From DASXUG01 sp964620425 (GTDB lineage Bacteria; Pseudomonadota; Gammaproteobacteria; Burkholderiales; Methylophilaceae), in the NCBI GenBank assembly GCA_964620425.1, contig CAZUGV010000001.1, positions 186,001 through 250,000 on the forward strand: 64,000 nt of DNA, read 5' to 3'. Every line of letters starts with the position of its first letter. The first letter of the stretch is position 1. A program made the translations under genes and the position numbers. Below the pieces are notes generated by a model, which was given only the letters and a program-made list of their open reading frames with translations, did not search any database and was not told the DNA's origin. Of this stretch, positions 45,240 through 54,793 are shown one piece after another.

Positions 45240-45888
45240 TTGCCTTTAACCAATCACTCACACCTGCAAATGCATCAAAATGCGCTAACGGCTCATGTGG
45301 TAACAATCGACTTAAAGGATGAGCACCATAAGTTACCGCCAATCTTGCCACATTCGCATTTTGTGCCATTTGCAAATCAAAACTGGTGTCTCCAATCATC
45401 AGGGTACGCTCAGGTGTCGCACCCAACTCATCCATCAACTCTAAAATCATTTGCGGATGTGGCTTTGAAAAACACTCATCTACACAGCGCGTAGCATGAA
45501 AATAATGACCAATGCCGCTATTTTCCAACGCGCGATTTAACCCGCCTCTACCCTTGCCCGTAGCTACTGCTAGGGCAACGCCTTTGGCATGAAGTTCAGC
45601 CACTGTTTCACTCACACCCTGAAACAAAGGGATATTATTTTCCCCTGCATTGTAGTGACGTGCATAACCTGCCACCATCTCTTGTAACTCATGCTCACTG
45701 ATATTACCAAACAAAACAATCAGCGCTTCACGCAAACCTAAGCCGATAATACTGCTAGTTGCTTCACGTGTGGGCATAGGCAACCCTGTTTCAGCGCTGG
45801 CATTGCATATTGCATCAATAATAAGCTCAGTGGAGTTTGCAACTGTGCCATCCCAGTCAAATATAATTAAATCAAACTTATTTTGCAT
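45232..45888 (-). CDS. gph: HAD-superfamily phosphatase (phosphoglycolate phosphatase-like)
   Basis: A 218-residue HAD hydrolase, subclass IA. It has the nucleophile motif IIFDWDGTVANST (about residues 7-19), motif II ALAVATGKGRGG (about 105-116) and motif III/IV ERTLMIGDTSFDLQMAQNA (about 164-182). The closest family name is phosphoglycolate phosphatase, though substrate range in this group is wide. Next to rluC, 31 bp downstream. The ATG at 45888 is chosen over a GTG one codon earlier. Confidence 0.85.
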   Translation of the reverse strand: MQNKFDLIIFDWDGTVANSTELIIDAICNASAETGLPMPTREATSSIIGLGLREALIVLFGNISEHELQEMVAGYARHYNAGENNIPLFQGVSETVAELHAKGVALAVATGKGRGGLNRALENSGIGHYFHATRCVDECFSKPHPQMILELMDELGATPERTLMIGDTSFDLQMAQNANVARLAVTYGAHPLSRLLPHEPLAHFDAFAGVSDWLKANA

Positions 45889-45919
45889 CACAAGACTACT
45901 TTTCTTTACGATTGAAATG

Positions 45920-46909
45920 TTATTGAGGTTTAGGACTTAGTTTCTTTAAAAAGTTTTCCAGTTCTGGTGGCAAAGGCGCAACCAGTTTCAGCTTTTCCGC
46001 AGTCAGAGGGTGTCGAATCCCCGTCTCATATGAGTGCAAAAACATGCGTTTCAAGCCCCGTTTTTGCAATATTTTGTTTAACGCAAAATCACCATATTTA
46101 TCATCGCCCAAAATGGGAAAGCCCAAATGTGCTAATTGCACGCGCAATTGATGCGTGCGGCCAGTAATTAGCTGCGCCTCTAGCAAACTAAACTCACCAT
46201 AACTTTGGCGCAAATGAAAAATAGTCTCAGATTCTTGACCCTCACCATGCGGATCATCTTCCACTGTTACTCGTCGCTCACCCGCCGCTGTCACGTATTT
46301 TTGTAATGAAAGTACAACGCGCTTCTTCTTCTCAACCCAGTCGCCGTTGACCAACATGAGATAGCGCTTATCCATTTGATTGCCACGCATGGCTTCATGC
46401 AACGCAACTAGCGCACTTCGCTTTTTAGCCACCATCAGCACACCTGAGGTTTCTCTATCTAACCGATGCACCAACTCTAAAAATTTTGCGCGCGGGCGTT
46501 CCATACGTAGTTGTTCAATCACACCACGGCTAACACCACTCCCACCGTGCACAGCGAAACCTGCTGGTTTATCAATCACCAGCATCGCATCATCTTCAAA
46601 AATGACTGCATTTTCAAAGCGGGCAGAGACTGGCTTTTTATCCGCTAGCTCAACTTCGGGAATAGAAGCACGAATGGGCGGAATTCTCACCACATCGCCT
46701 TCGACTAAGCGATACGTTGCATCAATACGTTTCTTATTTACACGCACCTCGCCGCTACGCAAAATTCGGTATAAATGACTTTTAGGCACACCTTTAAGCG
46801 TTTTTGTTAAAAAATTATCAATTCGTTGACCAACACTACCTTCATCAACCGTCAATAAAGATGCACTTGATTCACTAATTGCATTACTTGTTTTGCTTAA
46901 ATTTACCAT
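45920..46909 (-). CDS. rluC: 23S rRNA pseudouridine synthase RluC
   Basis: A 329-residue RluA-family synthase converting uridines 955, 2504 and 2580 of 23S rRNA (E. coli numbering). The N-terminal S4 RNA-binding domain covers about residues 24-85 (QRIDNFLTKTLKGVPKSHLY); the catalytic Asp lies in LVHRLDRETSGVLMVAKK (about 143-160). It is divergent from rne, as in E. coli and many relatives, which supports the RluC choice over RluD. Confidence 0.93.
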   Translation of the reverse strand: MVNLSKTSNAISESSASLLTVDEGSVGQRIDNFLTKTLKGVPKSHLYRILRSGEVRVNKKRIDATYRLVEGDVVRIPPIRASIPEVELADKKPVSARFENAVIFEDDAMLVIDKPAGFAVHGGSGVSRGVIEQLRMERPRAKFLELVHRLDRETSGVLMVAKKRSALVALHEAMRGNQMDKRYLMLVNGDWVEKKKRVVLSLQKYVTAAGERRVTVEDDPHGEGQESETIFHLRQSYGEFSLLEAQLITGRTHQLRVQLAHLGFPILGDDKYGDFALNKILQKRGLKRMFLHSYETGIRHPLTAEKLKLVAPLPPELENFLKKLSPKPQ

Positions 46910-47496
46910 CTCGCCTATACTATATGTTCTTGAAGAAAATGCGCTAAGCGCTTCTTTAAGAAAGAATTGGATTTTAAAAAAATATTACTTGGCTAATTTC
47001 GCTCGCCAAACAGATACAAGTAGCGATTTTTATAGAAATTAATGCGCTCAAGCCGCTGCAGGCTGCTAATACTTTTTACAAAAAGAACTTGATTCCATAA
47101 GAAGCAAGTTAAAGCCTTGTGTGGATTTGCTGTAAATATAGGATTTTAGCCGATTTAACGGCTAATCCGAATTAGAATTAATAAATATACCTAATTGTGC
47201 TGCTGATTAAACTACAGCGTTTACGAGAAAATCGTTAACTAAATCAAAATTGATACCATGTTTTAGTACTTTGTGTATCTTTGTGTATCTTTTAATATAA
47301 CGAAAAGAAAATGCACAAGATCTGACCTAGATAATGGTCCATGTGTTTAAAGAGTCTCTTACAGACTTAACTTCTGCGCAAATAGTGTGAATTGCCTCAC
47401 TCAATATGAGGCGCATAATTTTATTAATAATCAGCCATCCGCCCTGATACTTACGTGATCAGTCTGCAACCCGCCATGAGCGCGGGAGTCAACACA
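46910..47496. promoter_or_regulatory. Long rluC/rne intergenic region with probable rne leader
   Basis: 587 bp without a supported gene. It probably holds the promoters of both genes and a long 5' leader of rne, which in E. coli lets RNase E control its own mRNA. Two hairpins on the rne strand are visible: AACTTG/CAAGTT at 47086-47110 and the stronger TTAGCCG/CGGCTAA at 47146-47165 with loop ATTTAA and further GGA/TCC pairing. A perfect 10-bp tandem repeat TTTGTGTATC lies at 47271-47290. Confidence 0.55.
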
Positions 47497-50187
47497 ATGA
47501 AACGCATGTTATTTAATGCGACCCAGTCTGAAGAGCTGCGCGTCGCGATTGTCGAAGGTCAAAAACTGATCGATTTAGATATTGAATCAGCAGGTAAAGA
47601 GCAGCGCAAAAGCAATATTTACAAAGGTGTCATTTCACATATTGAGCCTTCTTTAGAAGCAGCTTTTGTCAATTACGGCACAGATAGACACGGCTTTTTG
47701 CCGTTTAAAGAGGTAGCGCGTAGCTATTTTTTAAATGATGCTGAAGGCGGCAAAGCACGCATTCAAGATGTACTCAAAGAGGGTCAAGAGTTAATCGTTC
47801 AGGTAGATAAAGATGAGCGCGGTAACAAAGGCGCTGCGCTAACTACTTTCATCTCTCTCGCAGGGCGCTATTTGGTGCTAATGCCAAACAACCCACGTGG
47901 TGGTGGTGTTTCCCGTCGTATTGAAGGTGAAGATCGTAACGAGTTACGCGACACCATGGCACAATTAGATGTACCCAGTGGCATGAGTATTATTGCCCGT
48001 ACTGCTGGTATCGGTCGTAATGTGGAAGAGTTGCAATGGGATTTAAGCTACCTATTACAACTTTGGACAGCCATTGAAGGTGCCTCAACGATTCAAGAAG
48101 GCGCGTTCCTCATCTACCAAGAAGGTAGCTTGGTGATTCGTGCGATCCGAGATTATTTCCAGCCAGATATCAATGAAATCCTGATTGATACACCTGACAT
48201 TTACGAACAAGCTGTTCAGTTTATGAACCACGTTATGCCGGGCAATGTGCCACGTGTGAAGTTATACCAAGACGAAACACCATTGTTCTCACGCTTTCAA
48301 ATTGAACATCAAATTGAAACTGCATTTTCACGCGAAGTTCGCTTGCCATCGGGTGGGGCAATTGTGATTGACCATACCGAAGCCTTGGTTTCAGTGGATG
48401 TCAACTCAGGCCGCTCAACGCGAGGTAGTGATATTGAACACACCGCATTTAACACCAACCTAGAAGCAGCAGAAGAAGTCGCGCGTCAATTGCGTTTACG
48501 TGACTTGGGTGGTTTGGTAGTGATTGACTTTATTGATATGGAAAGCCAACGCAACCAACGTGAGGTTGAAAACCGTCTGCGTGATGCCCTGCATTACGAT
48601 CGTGCACGTGTACAAACAGGCAAAATTTCTCGCTTTGGTTTATTAGAGCTTTCTCGCCAACGTCTGCGCCCAAGCTTGGGTGAAACTAACCATGTCGCAT
48701 GTCCACGTTGCCATGGTACTGGTCACATTCGCGGTATCGAATCGACTGCTTTACATATCTTGCGCATCACGCAAGAAGAAGCGATGAAGGAGAATACCAA
48801 GACCATTCAGGTTCAGTTACCAGTTGAAGCAGCGACTTTCTTACTTAACGAGAAACGTGCTGACATCCACAAGATTGAGGTTCGTACAGGTGTTGAGGTG
48901 GTGTTAATTCCGAACATTCATATCGAAACCCCCAATTACTCATTATCGCGTGTACGAAGTGATGATGTGGTTGAAGAAGGTACCCGTAGTTATCAAATGG
49001 TAGAAATGCCAACAGAAGAAGAGTTAGCTGCAGCAATTAAAGAACCTGTCAAACCAGTGCGTGCAGAAGCAGCAGTTAAAGGTATTACGCCTGCGACTTC
49101 AGCACCAATCATTCCAGATACTAGCAAGAAAGTTGAAGCGCCAAAAGTTTCTCTATTTACGCGCATTAAACAGATGCTTGGGTTAGGTGTTAAACCAGTC
49201 GTTGAAGAAGCAAGTGATGATAAACCTACGCGTCGTGAGGGAAATCGCAATAACCGCAACAGAAATAATCGCAACAATCGTAATAACCGCGGTGAAAAAT
49301 CAGAAACCTCCGCAGTGGGTAAAGTAGAACGCCCGATGCATGATAAAGCTGAACGCCCAAATGAACGTCCTGCACGTCAAGAAGCGCGTCCGCAAACTCC
49401 CAAACCGAACAAACCACAAACTCCACGTCCAGAGAAAGTAGCACGTGATGTAGCGCAACAACAGTCCCCTGTAAATGTGGCAGTTGAATCGCAATCACCT
49501 GCGGCGGAAAATGGTATGCCTGAGAAACGTGAGGGTCGCAACCGCCGTAACCGTAATGGTCGCCGTGACCGTGGGCCTCGTGCAGATGGCGCTCTACGTG
49601 AAAACAATGGGATTCAAAGCGTTGCTGAAATGTTGGAAAACGCCTCACCAAGTGTTGTAGTGTCAAACTTACCAAGTGAGAATCCAGCGAATAGCGCTAG
49701 CACTGCTACTGGTCAAAATGCGAGTTTTGACTTTAGCAATGCTGCACCAGTTGCAAAGCAAGAGCCAGCAGTAGCAGAAGATACAACAATGCAAAAGCCT
49801 GAACAATCTGTTGAGAAAACGGTGCCAAAAACACCTAAACCAGCGGCTAAACCATCAACCATTGAGTTAGTTTCGACAAAAACAGAGTTGACTGAATCTG
49901 CTAGCACGCTTGCACCAATTGCAGCCGTTGAACAAGCAACAGAGGCTGTAGAGAAGAAACCACGCCAACCACGTCGCCCAACCAAAGCTAAAACAGCTGC
50001 AACTGAATCGGGTGGATTGCAATTGGTAGAAACCAAAATAGACGCCAGCATCATACAAACAGTAGCCGTGGTTGAAGATGCACCAAAACCTTCACGCAAA
50101 CCAGCTGCTTGGCAGAAAAAAGGGACTGACTCTACAAAAGAAGAACCTTTAGTCATTGTGCAAACTCAAAACAATCCGCAATCATGA
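47497..50187 (+). CDS. rne: Ribonuclease E
   Basis: An 896-residue endoribonuclease, the scaffold of the RNA degradosome. The N-terminus MKRMLFNATQSEELRVAIVEG is a textbook family start. An S1 domain (about residues 35-120), the catalytic DNase I-like core with VDVNSGR (about 303-309) and DFIDM, and the zinc-link CPRCHGTGHIRG (about 404-415) follow. From about residue 520 the chain is low-complexity and probably disordered, with Asn/Arg-rich RNA-binding patches (NRNNRNRNNRNNRNN near 49.25 kb and RNRRNRNGRRDRG near 49.55 kb). GGGAG lies 8 bp before the ATG at 47497; an earlier GTG at 47455 is not needed. Confidence 0.95.
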   Translation: MKRMLFNATQSEELRVAIVEGQKLIDLDIESAGKEQRKSNIYKGVISHIEPSLEAAFVNYGTDRHGFLPFKEVARSYFLNDAEGGKARIQDVLKEGQELIVQVDKDERGNKGAALTTFISLAGRYLVLMPNNPRGGGVSRRIEGEDRNELRDTMAQLDVPSGMSIIARTAGIGRNVEELQWDLSYLLQLWTAIEGASTIQEGAFLIYQEGSLVIRAIRDYFQPDINEILIDTPDIYEQAVQFMNHVMPGNVPRVKLYQDETPLFSRFQIEHQIETAFSREVRLPSGGAIVIDHTEALVSVDVNSGRSTRGSDIEHTAFNTNLEAAEEVARQLRLRDLGGLVVIDFIDMESQRNQREVENRLRDALHYDRARVQTGKISRFGLLELSRQRLRPSLGETNHVACPRCHGTGHIRGIESTALHILRITQEEAMKENTKTIQVQLPVEAATFLLNEKRADIHKIEVRTGVEVVLIPNIHIETPNYSLSRVRSDDVVEEGTRSYQMVEMPTEEELAAAIKEPVKPVRAEAAVKGITPATSAPIIPDTSKKVEAPKVSLFTRIKQMLGLGVKPVVEEASDDKPTRREGNRNNRNRNNRNNRNNRGEKSETSAVGKVERPMHDKAERPNERPARQEARPQTPKPNKPQTPRPEKVARDVAQQQSPVNVAVESQSPAAENGMPEKREGRNRRNRNGRRDRGPRADGALRENNGIQSVAEMLENASPSVVVSNLPSENPANSASTATGQNASFDFSNAAPVAKQEPAVAEDTTMQKPEQSVEKTVPKTPKPAAKPSTIELVSTKTELTESASTLAPIAAVEQATEAVEKKPRQPRRPTKAKTAATESGGLQLVETKIDASIIQTVAVVEDAPKPSRKPAAWQKKGTDSTKEEPLVIVQTQNNPQS

Positions 50188-50223
50188 TTATTAGATCGTT
50201 GATGGCTAATCATTAAAAATCAT

Positions 50224-50250
50224 AGCCCCAGTTCGCTGGGGCTTTTTTTT
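50224..50250 (+). terminator. Rho-independent terminator after rne
   Basis: AGCCCCAG and CTGGGGCT with the stable TTCG tetraloop, then eight Ts. Confidence 0.95.
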
Positions 50251-50310
50251 GATGCGACTGTTTAAATCCATAACCTTGAACACGCTAGCTTAAAAACTCA
50301 GGCTAATCAT

Positions 50311-52128
50311 ATGAACCCACTACAAACCCTGCAAACTACGTTCGGCTATAGCGCATTTCGCGGCGACCAACAGGCGATTGTAGAGCACGTGATTGCTGGT
50401 GGTGATGCGTTAGTGTTAATGCCAACGGGTGGTGGAAAGTCACTGTGTTATCAAATCCCCGCACTGCTTCGGGATGGACTTGCGATTATTGTTTCTCCAC
50501 TGATTGCGCTGATGCAAAACCAAGTAGATGCTTTACAACAATTAGGCGTTGAAGCCGCTTATTTAAACTCCAGCTTATCTGCCGAGGATAATACGCGCAT
50601 TACGCATCGCATTTTATCGGGAGAAATTAAACTCTTATATGTTGCGCCTGAACGCTTATTGGTGAGTAGCTTTTTAAGTTTGTTAGACCAAGTGAATATG
50701 CATATTGGCCTCGCGCTTTTTGCGATTGATGAGGCGCATTGTGTATCACAATGGGGGCACGATTTCCGTCCTGAATATCGACAACTCACTGTACTGCATG
50801 ACCGCTTTCCAAATGTGCCACGTATTGCACTCACCGCAACGGCAGATGCCCCAACTCGCGCTGAAATCGTTTCGCAACTCACATTAGAAAATGCAAGGCA
50901 ATTTGTTTCCAGTTTTGATCGCCCGAATATTCGCTACCATGTCACCATCAAAAACAACGCAAGACAACAGCTATTACGTTTTATTGAAACAGAACACCCT
51001 GATGACGCAGGCATTATTTACTGTTTATCCCGCAAAAAAGTAGAAGAAACGGCTGCGTGGTTGGCAGACCAAGGTTGGAAAGCCCTACCCTACCATGCAG
51101 GTTTAGATGCGCAAATACGTGAAGCAAATCAACGCCGTTTTTTACGCGAAGAAAGCATTATCATGGTGGCAACTATCGCCTTTGGCATGGGCATAGATAA
51201 ACCTAATGTGCGCTTTGTGGCGCATTTAGATTTACCCAAAAGCATGGAAAGGTATTACCAAGAAACAGGTCGTGCTGGTCGAGATGGCCTACCTGCCAAT
51301 GCTTGGATGACCTATGGCATGGGTGATGTAGTCTCCATGCGAAAAATGCTGGATAGCGGCGATGCTTCAGAAGAACGTAAGCGCTTAGAGCGCCTAAAGT
51401 TGGATGCCCTCCTCGGCTTTTGCGAATCCACCGCTTGTCGCCACCAAACCATATTGCGCTACTTTGGTGAAGAGCACCCTGGCAACTGTGATGATTGTGA
51501 TAACTGCATCAACCCTGTCGATACTTGGAACGCAACGCAAGCCGCACAGATGGCGCTTTCTTGCGTATATCGAACAGGGCAACGCTTTGGTACAGGTCAT
51601 TTGATTGATGTACTCACAGGAAAATCCACCGCACAAGTAAAACGCTTTCAGCATCAATCGCTCAGCACTTATGGCATTGGCAAAGCATTAAATCAAGCGC
51701 AATGGAGCAGCGTGTATCGTCAACTAACCGCAGCAGGTTTGCTAGAAACCGACATTGAAGCCTATGGTGGCCTACGCTTAACCGATGCCGCACGCCCCGT
51801 ATTAAAAGGCGAGCAAGAAGTATGGCTACGTCGTGATGTCGCCCCAGAAAAACGTGCGAGTACAGCAGAACGCGCATCCCGCAGCAAAGAAGCCTACGCA
51901 GAGGCGGCTGACGACCCGCTCTGGCAAGCCCTTAAAGCCAAACGCATGCAACTCGCTAAAGAACAAGGTGTGCCGCCTTATGTGATTTTTCATGACAGCA
52001 CCTTGCTGGAAATTTTGAATCAAAAACCACAAACCCTAGACCAATTGGGCAGAATCAGCGGCATTGGTCAGGCAAAGTTACTGAAATATGGTGATGATTT
52101 TTTAGAGGTTTTAGAGGAATATAGTTAA
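50311..52128 (+). CDS. recQ: ATP-dependent DNA helicase RecQ
   Basis: A 605-residue 3'-5' helicase. Walker A PTGGGKSLCYQIPALL (about residues 41-56), DEAH box IDEAHCVSQWGHDFRPEYRQ (about 138-157), motif VI QETGRAGRDG (about 320-329), the RQC zinc-binding region with the cysteines of ACRHQTILRYFGE and NCDDCDNC (about 366-395), a winged helix and a C-terminal HRDC domain (about 525-605). Length agrees with E. coli RecQ. Downstream of rne after its terminator, with its own promoter. Confidence 0.96.
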   Translation: MNPLQTLQTTFGYSAFRGDQQAIVEHVIAGGDALVLMPTGGGKSLCYQIPALLRDGLAIIVSPLIALMQNQVDALQQLGVEAAYLNSSLSAEDNTRITHRILSGEIKLLYVAPERLLVSSFLSLLDQVNMHIGLALFAIDEAHCVSQWGHDFRPEYRQLTVLHDRFPNVPRIALTATADAPTRAEIVSQLTLENARQFVSSFDRPNIRYHVTIKNNARQQLLRFIETEHPDDAGIIYCLSRKKVEETAAWLADQGWKALPYHAGLDAQIREANQRRFLREESIIMVATIAFGMGIDKPNVRFVAHLDLPKSMERYYQETGRAGRDGLPANAWMTYGMGDVVSMRKMLDSGDASEERKRLERLKLDALLGFCESTACRHQTILRYFGEEHPGNCDDCDNCINPVDTWNATQAAQMALSCVYRTGQRFGTGHLIDVLTGKSTAQVKRFQHQSLSTYGIGKALNQAQWSSVYRQLTAAGLLETDIEAYGGLRLTDAARPVLKGEQEVWLRRDVAPEKRASTAERASRSKEAYAEAADDPLWQALKAKRMQLAKEQGVPPYVIFHDSTLLEILNQKPQTLDQLGRISGIGQAKLLKYGDDFLEVLEEYS

Positions 52129-52230
52129 CTAGCTTTAATCCTGCAAAAAAGATTTAAACTAGAAAATCTGTAAAATATTTCATCATCCATTAACCCTCAA
52201 CAGGTCAGCTCACTCGAGATTGGAAATATT

Positions 52231-52461
52231 ATGCCCCAAAGAATTACTATCGGTTTGTTGGAATCGGCCGAACCAGACTTAATCAGTCAACATTTACTTG
52301 CATTAGGCGTAGAGATTCTCAGCATGCCATCTGCTTCCTTACCGAACGTGATTGTGGCAACGATTCCCTCAGGTTATGCAATAGAAGACTATCTAGCAAA
52401 AATAAAACAATTACCAGAAGTCTCATACGCTGAAGCTGACGCATGGGGTATGACGTTTTAA
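52231..52461 (+). CDS. Free-standing S8-propeptide-like (inhibitor I9-type) small protein
   Basis: A 76-residue protein without signal peptide. Its second half, VIVATIPSGYAIEDYLAKIK followed by QLPEVSYAEAD, lines up with the pro-region of the subtilisin-like protein encoded 3.5-5.5 kb away (STFFIRYSGKKSPGDVAAQF, then KLDGIDYAEPN), including the YAE ending that precedes a subtilase domain. Stand-alone propeptides can act as inhibitors or folding chaperones of S8 proteases. The gene is convergent with the lanC-like gene (43 bp between stops), so it is not in the operon but very probably functionally tied to it. Ribosome-binding site weak. Function inferred. Confidence 0.6.
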   Translation: MPQRITIGLLESAEPDLISQHLLALGVEILSMPSASLPNVIVATIPSGYAIEDYLAKIKQLPEVSYAEADAWGMTF

Positions 52462-52503
52462 ACCCAGCATACCTAATCAAGCGTGCTAGATTAAAAATAC
52501 TTA

Positions 52504-53832
52504 TTAAATCAACAACGTACTTTTCGCCATTCTGCCTGCAAGCATGGGCGACTGCATCATTGCTGGGTTGTGCAGTCGTAACATCGTTGCACCTATCCCC
52601 GCCAAACCTAAAAATAAACCTGGTATCTGCTTTGCGCCTACAAGCCCACACGTCCAAGCACCTCCATTGGCATGATAATTCGCTAGACATAAATCACCAG
52701 TAAATCTAGCTGCACGCAAATGATCATTGCCATCTAAAACCTCATACGCAAGCAACAAAAGCTCTACTGCACCAGACAAACCATGGCATAAAGTCACGTC
52801 TGCAATATGGCCCTGCTTGAGGGAAGTACCCGCTTGGGCGATAAACAGTCGAGCTGCTTGAATGGCTGCACTAGCCTCAGCAAGCGCAGCCATATTTTGG
52901 GTTGCCTCATATAGTCTGAGGCGCACTGCACCAATACCAAAAGCACCATGACACCATGCGTGTGTCCAACCAGGCCACTGCTGATTTTGCAAGGAGGTTG
53001 AATCGTACTCTCTTAAATCTGGCCAACCAGAAATATCGGGCGAAAACCAACTACGCTCATATTTGAAAGCCGCATTCGCAGCTTTTAAGTAAGTCTGATT
53101 TTGGGTCAGCCATGCCATTTCAGAAAGCGCCCATCCCGCACCAGATGCACCATGCCCAAGACCACATAATGCTGGGGCGGTGTTGTGTTGTGGATGCCAT
53201 GCTCCACCAAACCAGTTTTTTTGTTGATCGTTGACAAGTTGAGCACTGCTAGCATGGCAGGCCTGAAGTAGCGAGTTATCCATACTGTGTCGGTATGCAG
53301 TCAACAAGCCCAAGATCACTCCTGCATTGCCACTAATTAAGTCAAACTCCCCCATCGCTGGTCCTGCAATCACTTGATTGGCGACTTGTTTTGCGAGATT
53401 AACGCCTGCTTCATACAACTCTTTATTACTTAGCGCATTACCAGCTTCAATCACCGCTAAAGAAACACCTATAGCTCCACTATAGAGCGAAAGTGAGGTT
53501 GGGTTGTCGAGCGCATTGATGTTATTCAGAGCAAATTTTAAGCCTGCTTCGGCAATTTTCACGTAACTGGCATCATGAGTGAGCTTGGCAACATGCGCAA
53601 GAAACCATGCAATACCTGCCGTACCAGAATATAAGTCTGCTCCAACTTGCCGATAAACAATCTTAAGCGATTTTTCATCCGCACCTTCAAAGTCGTCACC
53701 AGACCATGTCACACCATCTTCTGTTGAAATTGCACTTGTGACTAGCTGATCGGCAATCGCTAATGCGGCTGACAAATAAGGGGATTTGTTTCTTGGATCC
53801 CTAGTTATATTATGGTCTAACACTTTATTCAT
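52504..53832 (-). CDS. LanC-like lanthionine cyclase
   Basis: A 442-residue LanC-family protein with the repeated GxxG helices of the alpha/alpha toroid (GTAGIAWFL, GNAGVILGLL, GHGASGAGWAL, CHGAFGIGAV, CHGLSGAVELL, GLAGIGATMLR). Zinc ligands of LanC are present: Cys in HAWCHG (about residue 292) and Cys-His in TLCHGLSG (about 347), plus the catalytic His in GLGHGASG (about 226). LanC enzymes add Cys thiols to dehydrated Ser/Thr to make lanthionine rings. Last gene of the operon S8 protease - kinase - HopA1 protein - LanC; AGAAGG lies just before the ATG. The zinc site looks intact, which favours true cyclase activity. Confidence 0.88.
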   Translation of the reverse strand: MNKVLDHNITRDPRNKSPYLSAALAIADQLVTSAISTEDGVTWSGDDFEGADEKSLKIVYRQVGADLYSGTAGIAWFLAHVAKLTHDASYVKIAEAGLKFALNNINALDNPTSLSLYSGAIGVSLAVIEAGNALSNKELYEAGVNLAKQVANQVIAGPAMGEFDLISGNAGVILGLLTAYRHSMDNSLLQACHASSAQLVNDQQKNWFGGAWHPQHNTAPALCGLGHGASGAGWALSEMAWLTQNQTYLKAANAAFKYERSWFSPDISGWPDLREYDSTSLQNQQWPGWTHAWCHGAFGIGAVRLRLYEATQNMAALAEASAAIQAARLFIAQAGTSLKQGHIADVTLCHGLSGAVELLLLAYEVLDGNDHLRAARFTGDLCLANYHANGGAWTCGLVGAKQIPGLFLGLAGIGATMLRLHNPAMMQSPMLAGRMAKSTLLI

Positions 53833-53842
53833 ACAAACCTTC

Positions 53843-54793
53843 TTAATTTCGCCATGGTGAAATACAGTTAATATTTTGCGATTTTAACGCAGCCCATAAG
53901 ATAGCCAGATGATCTGCATTTGCTGACAATCCCTCATCAATTAACTTTAGTACCCCTGTAGCAAGGGCGTTACACTGTTTTTGCCCATAAGATAAGTCGC
54001 CGTCTGGATCCTCAGCTAAGGCGATGCCATCCGCGACTTTAAATGTAAGTGGAGGTGTTGATTTTCGTAAGTATGTATGAATTTTTTCTGTAATTTCGAG
54101 GGCAAACTGCTCTAGTCTCGCCCAGTCATCTCCTTCAATATAGTAAATTAATGAATCTACGCGCGAATAATTGAGCTCATCACTAGGACACTTTAATAAA
54201 TACTTAAATTTTTGTGCATTTAGTGCGGCTGTTACTGCATTTAAAACGAATCCAACTTTTTGATTACTCACGCTAAGATATAAACGAACCAAGGGCTTCT
54301 TAGGTTCTCCGTAGGGAGATTGAGCACACCAAAAACCTGTTTTTTCATCAACCCATGCAATCAGGTTGGAAACCGCAATTTTATCGCCAGGCATGACTGG
54401 CATTGCAGGTCGTGAAAGATTGGCATAGTCTCCAATTCGTAGCTCCCTTATTTCTTTATCGCGCCCAGCAATACAGTTACCATTTGGCCAGGATTGCATG
54501 ACCACCCAATCGGCATTCCAATCTTGCAATGCGGGCATACATGCACGCAAGGCGCTAGCAAGTGAGCTACGCCCCAAGGTTGGAATGATTTCAGAAATCG
54601 CAGGCTCAGGGACACAATACCAATGGGCGTATAGCCAGTCAGATAAACGCTCAATCACCGCTGAAGAGTCACGCGTGGTTGCTTTTGCGTTGTTCCTAAG
54701 GCTTATTAACTCGGCTTTAGCAGATGCAACAAGGGTTAATATTCGCTTAAGTGCATCGGTAATCGCTTGATCTGATTGAATCACGTGTGACAT
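53843..54793 (-). CDS. HopA1-family protein, probable lanthipeptide dehydratase lyase subunit
   Basis: A 316-residue protein whose C-terminal half (about residues 160-300) carries the HopA1 effector-family pattern: RLYLSVSNQKVGFVLNAVTA, then KYLLKCPSDELNYSRVDSLI, then FKVADGIALAEDPDGDLSYG. Family members such as TvaD (thioviridamide) and LxmY (lexapeptide) act with an APH-type kinase, removing phosphate from phospho-Ser/Thr to form dehydroamino acids. The kinase gene is immediately upstream (TAATG overlap), exactly the expected partner. The ATG at 54793 has GGAG nine bases upstream; an ATG at 54814 lies inside the kinase gene. Assignment is from remembered family patterns, so moderate confidence. 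Confidence 0.7.
   Translation of the reverse strand: MSHVIQSDQAITDALKRILTLVASAKAELISLRNNAKATTRDSSAVIERLSDWLYAHWYCVPEPAISEIIPTLGRSSLASALRACMPALQDWNADWVVMQSWPNGNCIAGRDKEIRELRIGDYANLSRPAMPVMPGDKIAVSNLIAWVDEKTGFWCAQSPYGEPKKPLVRLYLSVSNQKVGFVLNAVTAALNAQKFKYLLKCPSDELNYSRVDSLIYYIEGDDWARLEQFALEITEKIHTYLRKSTPPLTFKVADGIALAEDPDGDLSYGQKQCNALATGVLKLIDEGLSANADHLAILWAALKSQNINCISPWRN

Noticed and set aside
47455..47496. GTG-initiated longer RNase E start
   Set aside because: The family-typical MKRMLFNATQ start at 47497 has a strong GGGAG ribosome-binding site.
49375..49680. Minus-strand open frames antisense to the rne C-terminal region
   Set aside because: They are shadows caused by the low-complexity, Arg/Asn-rich coding sequence of rne.
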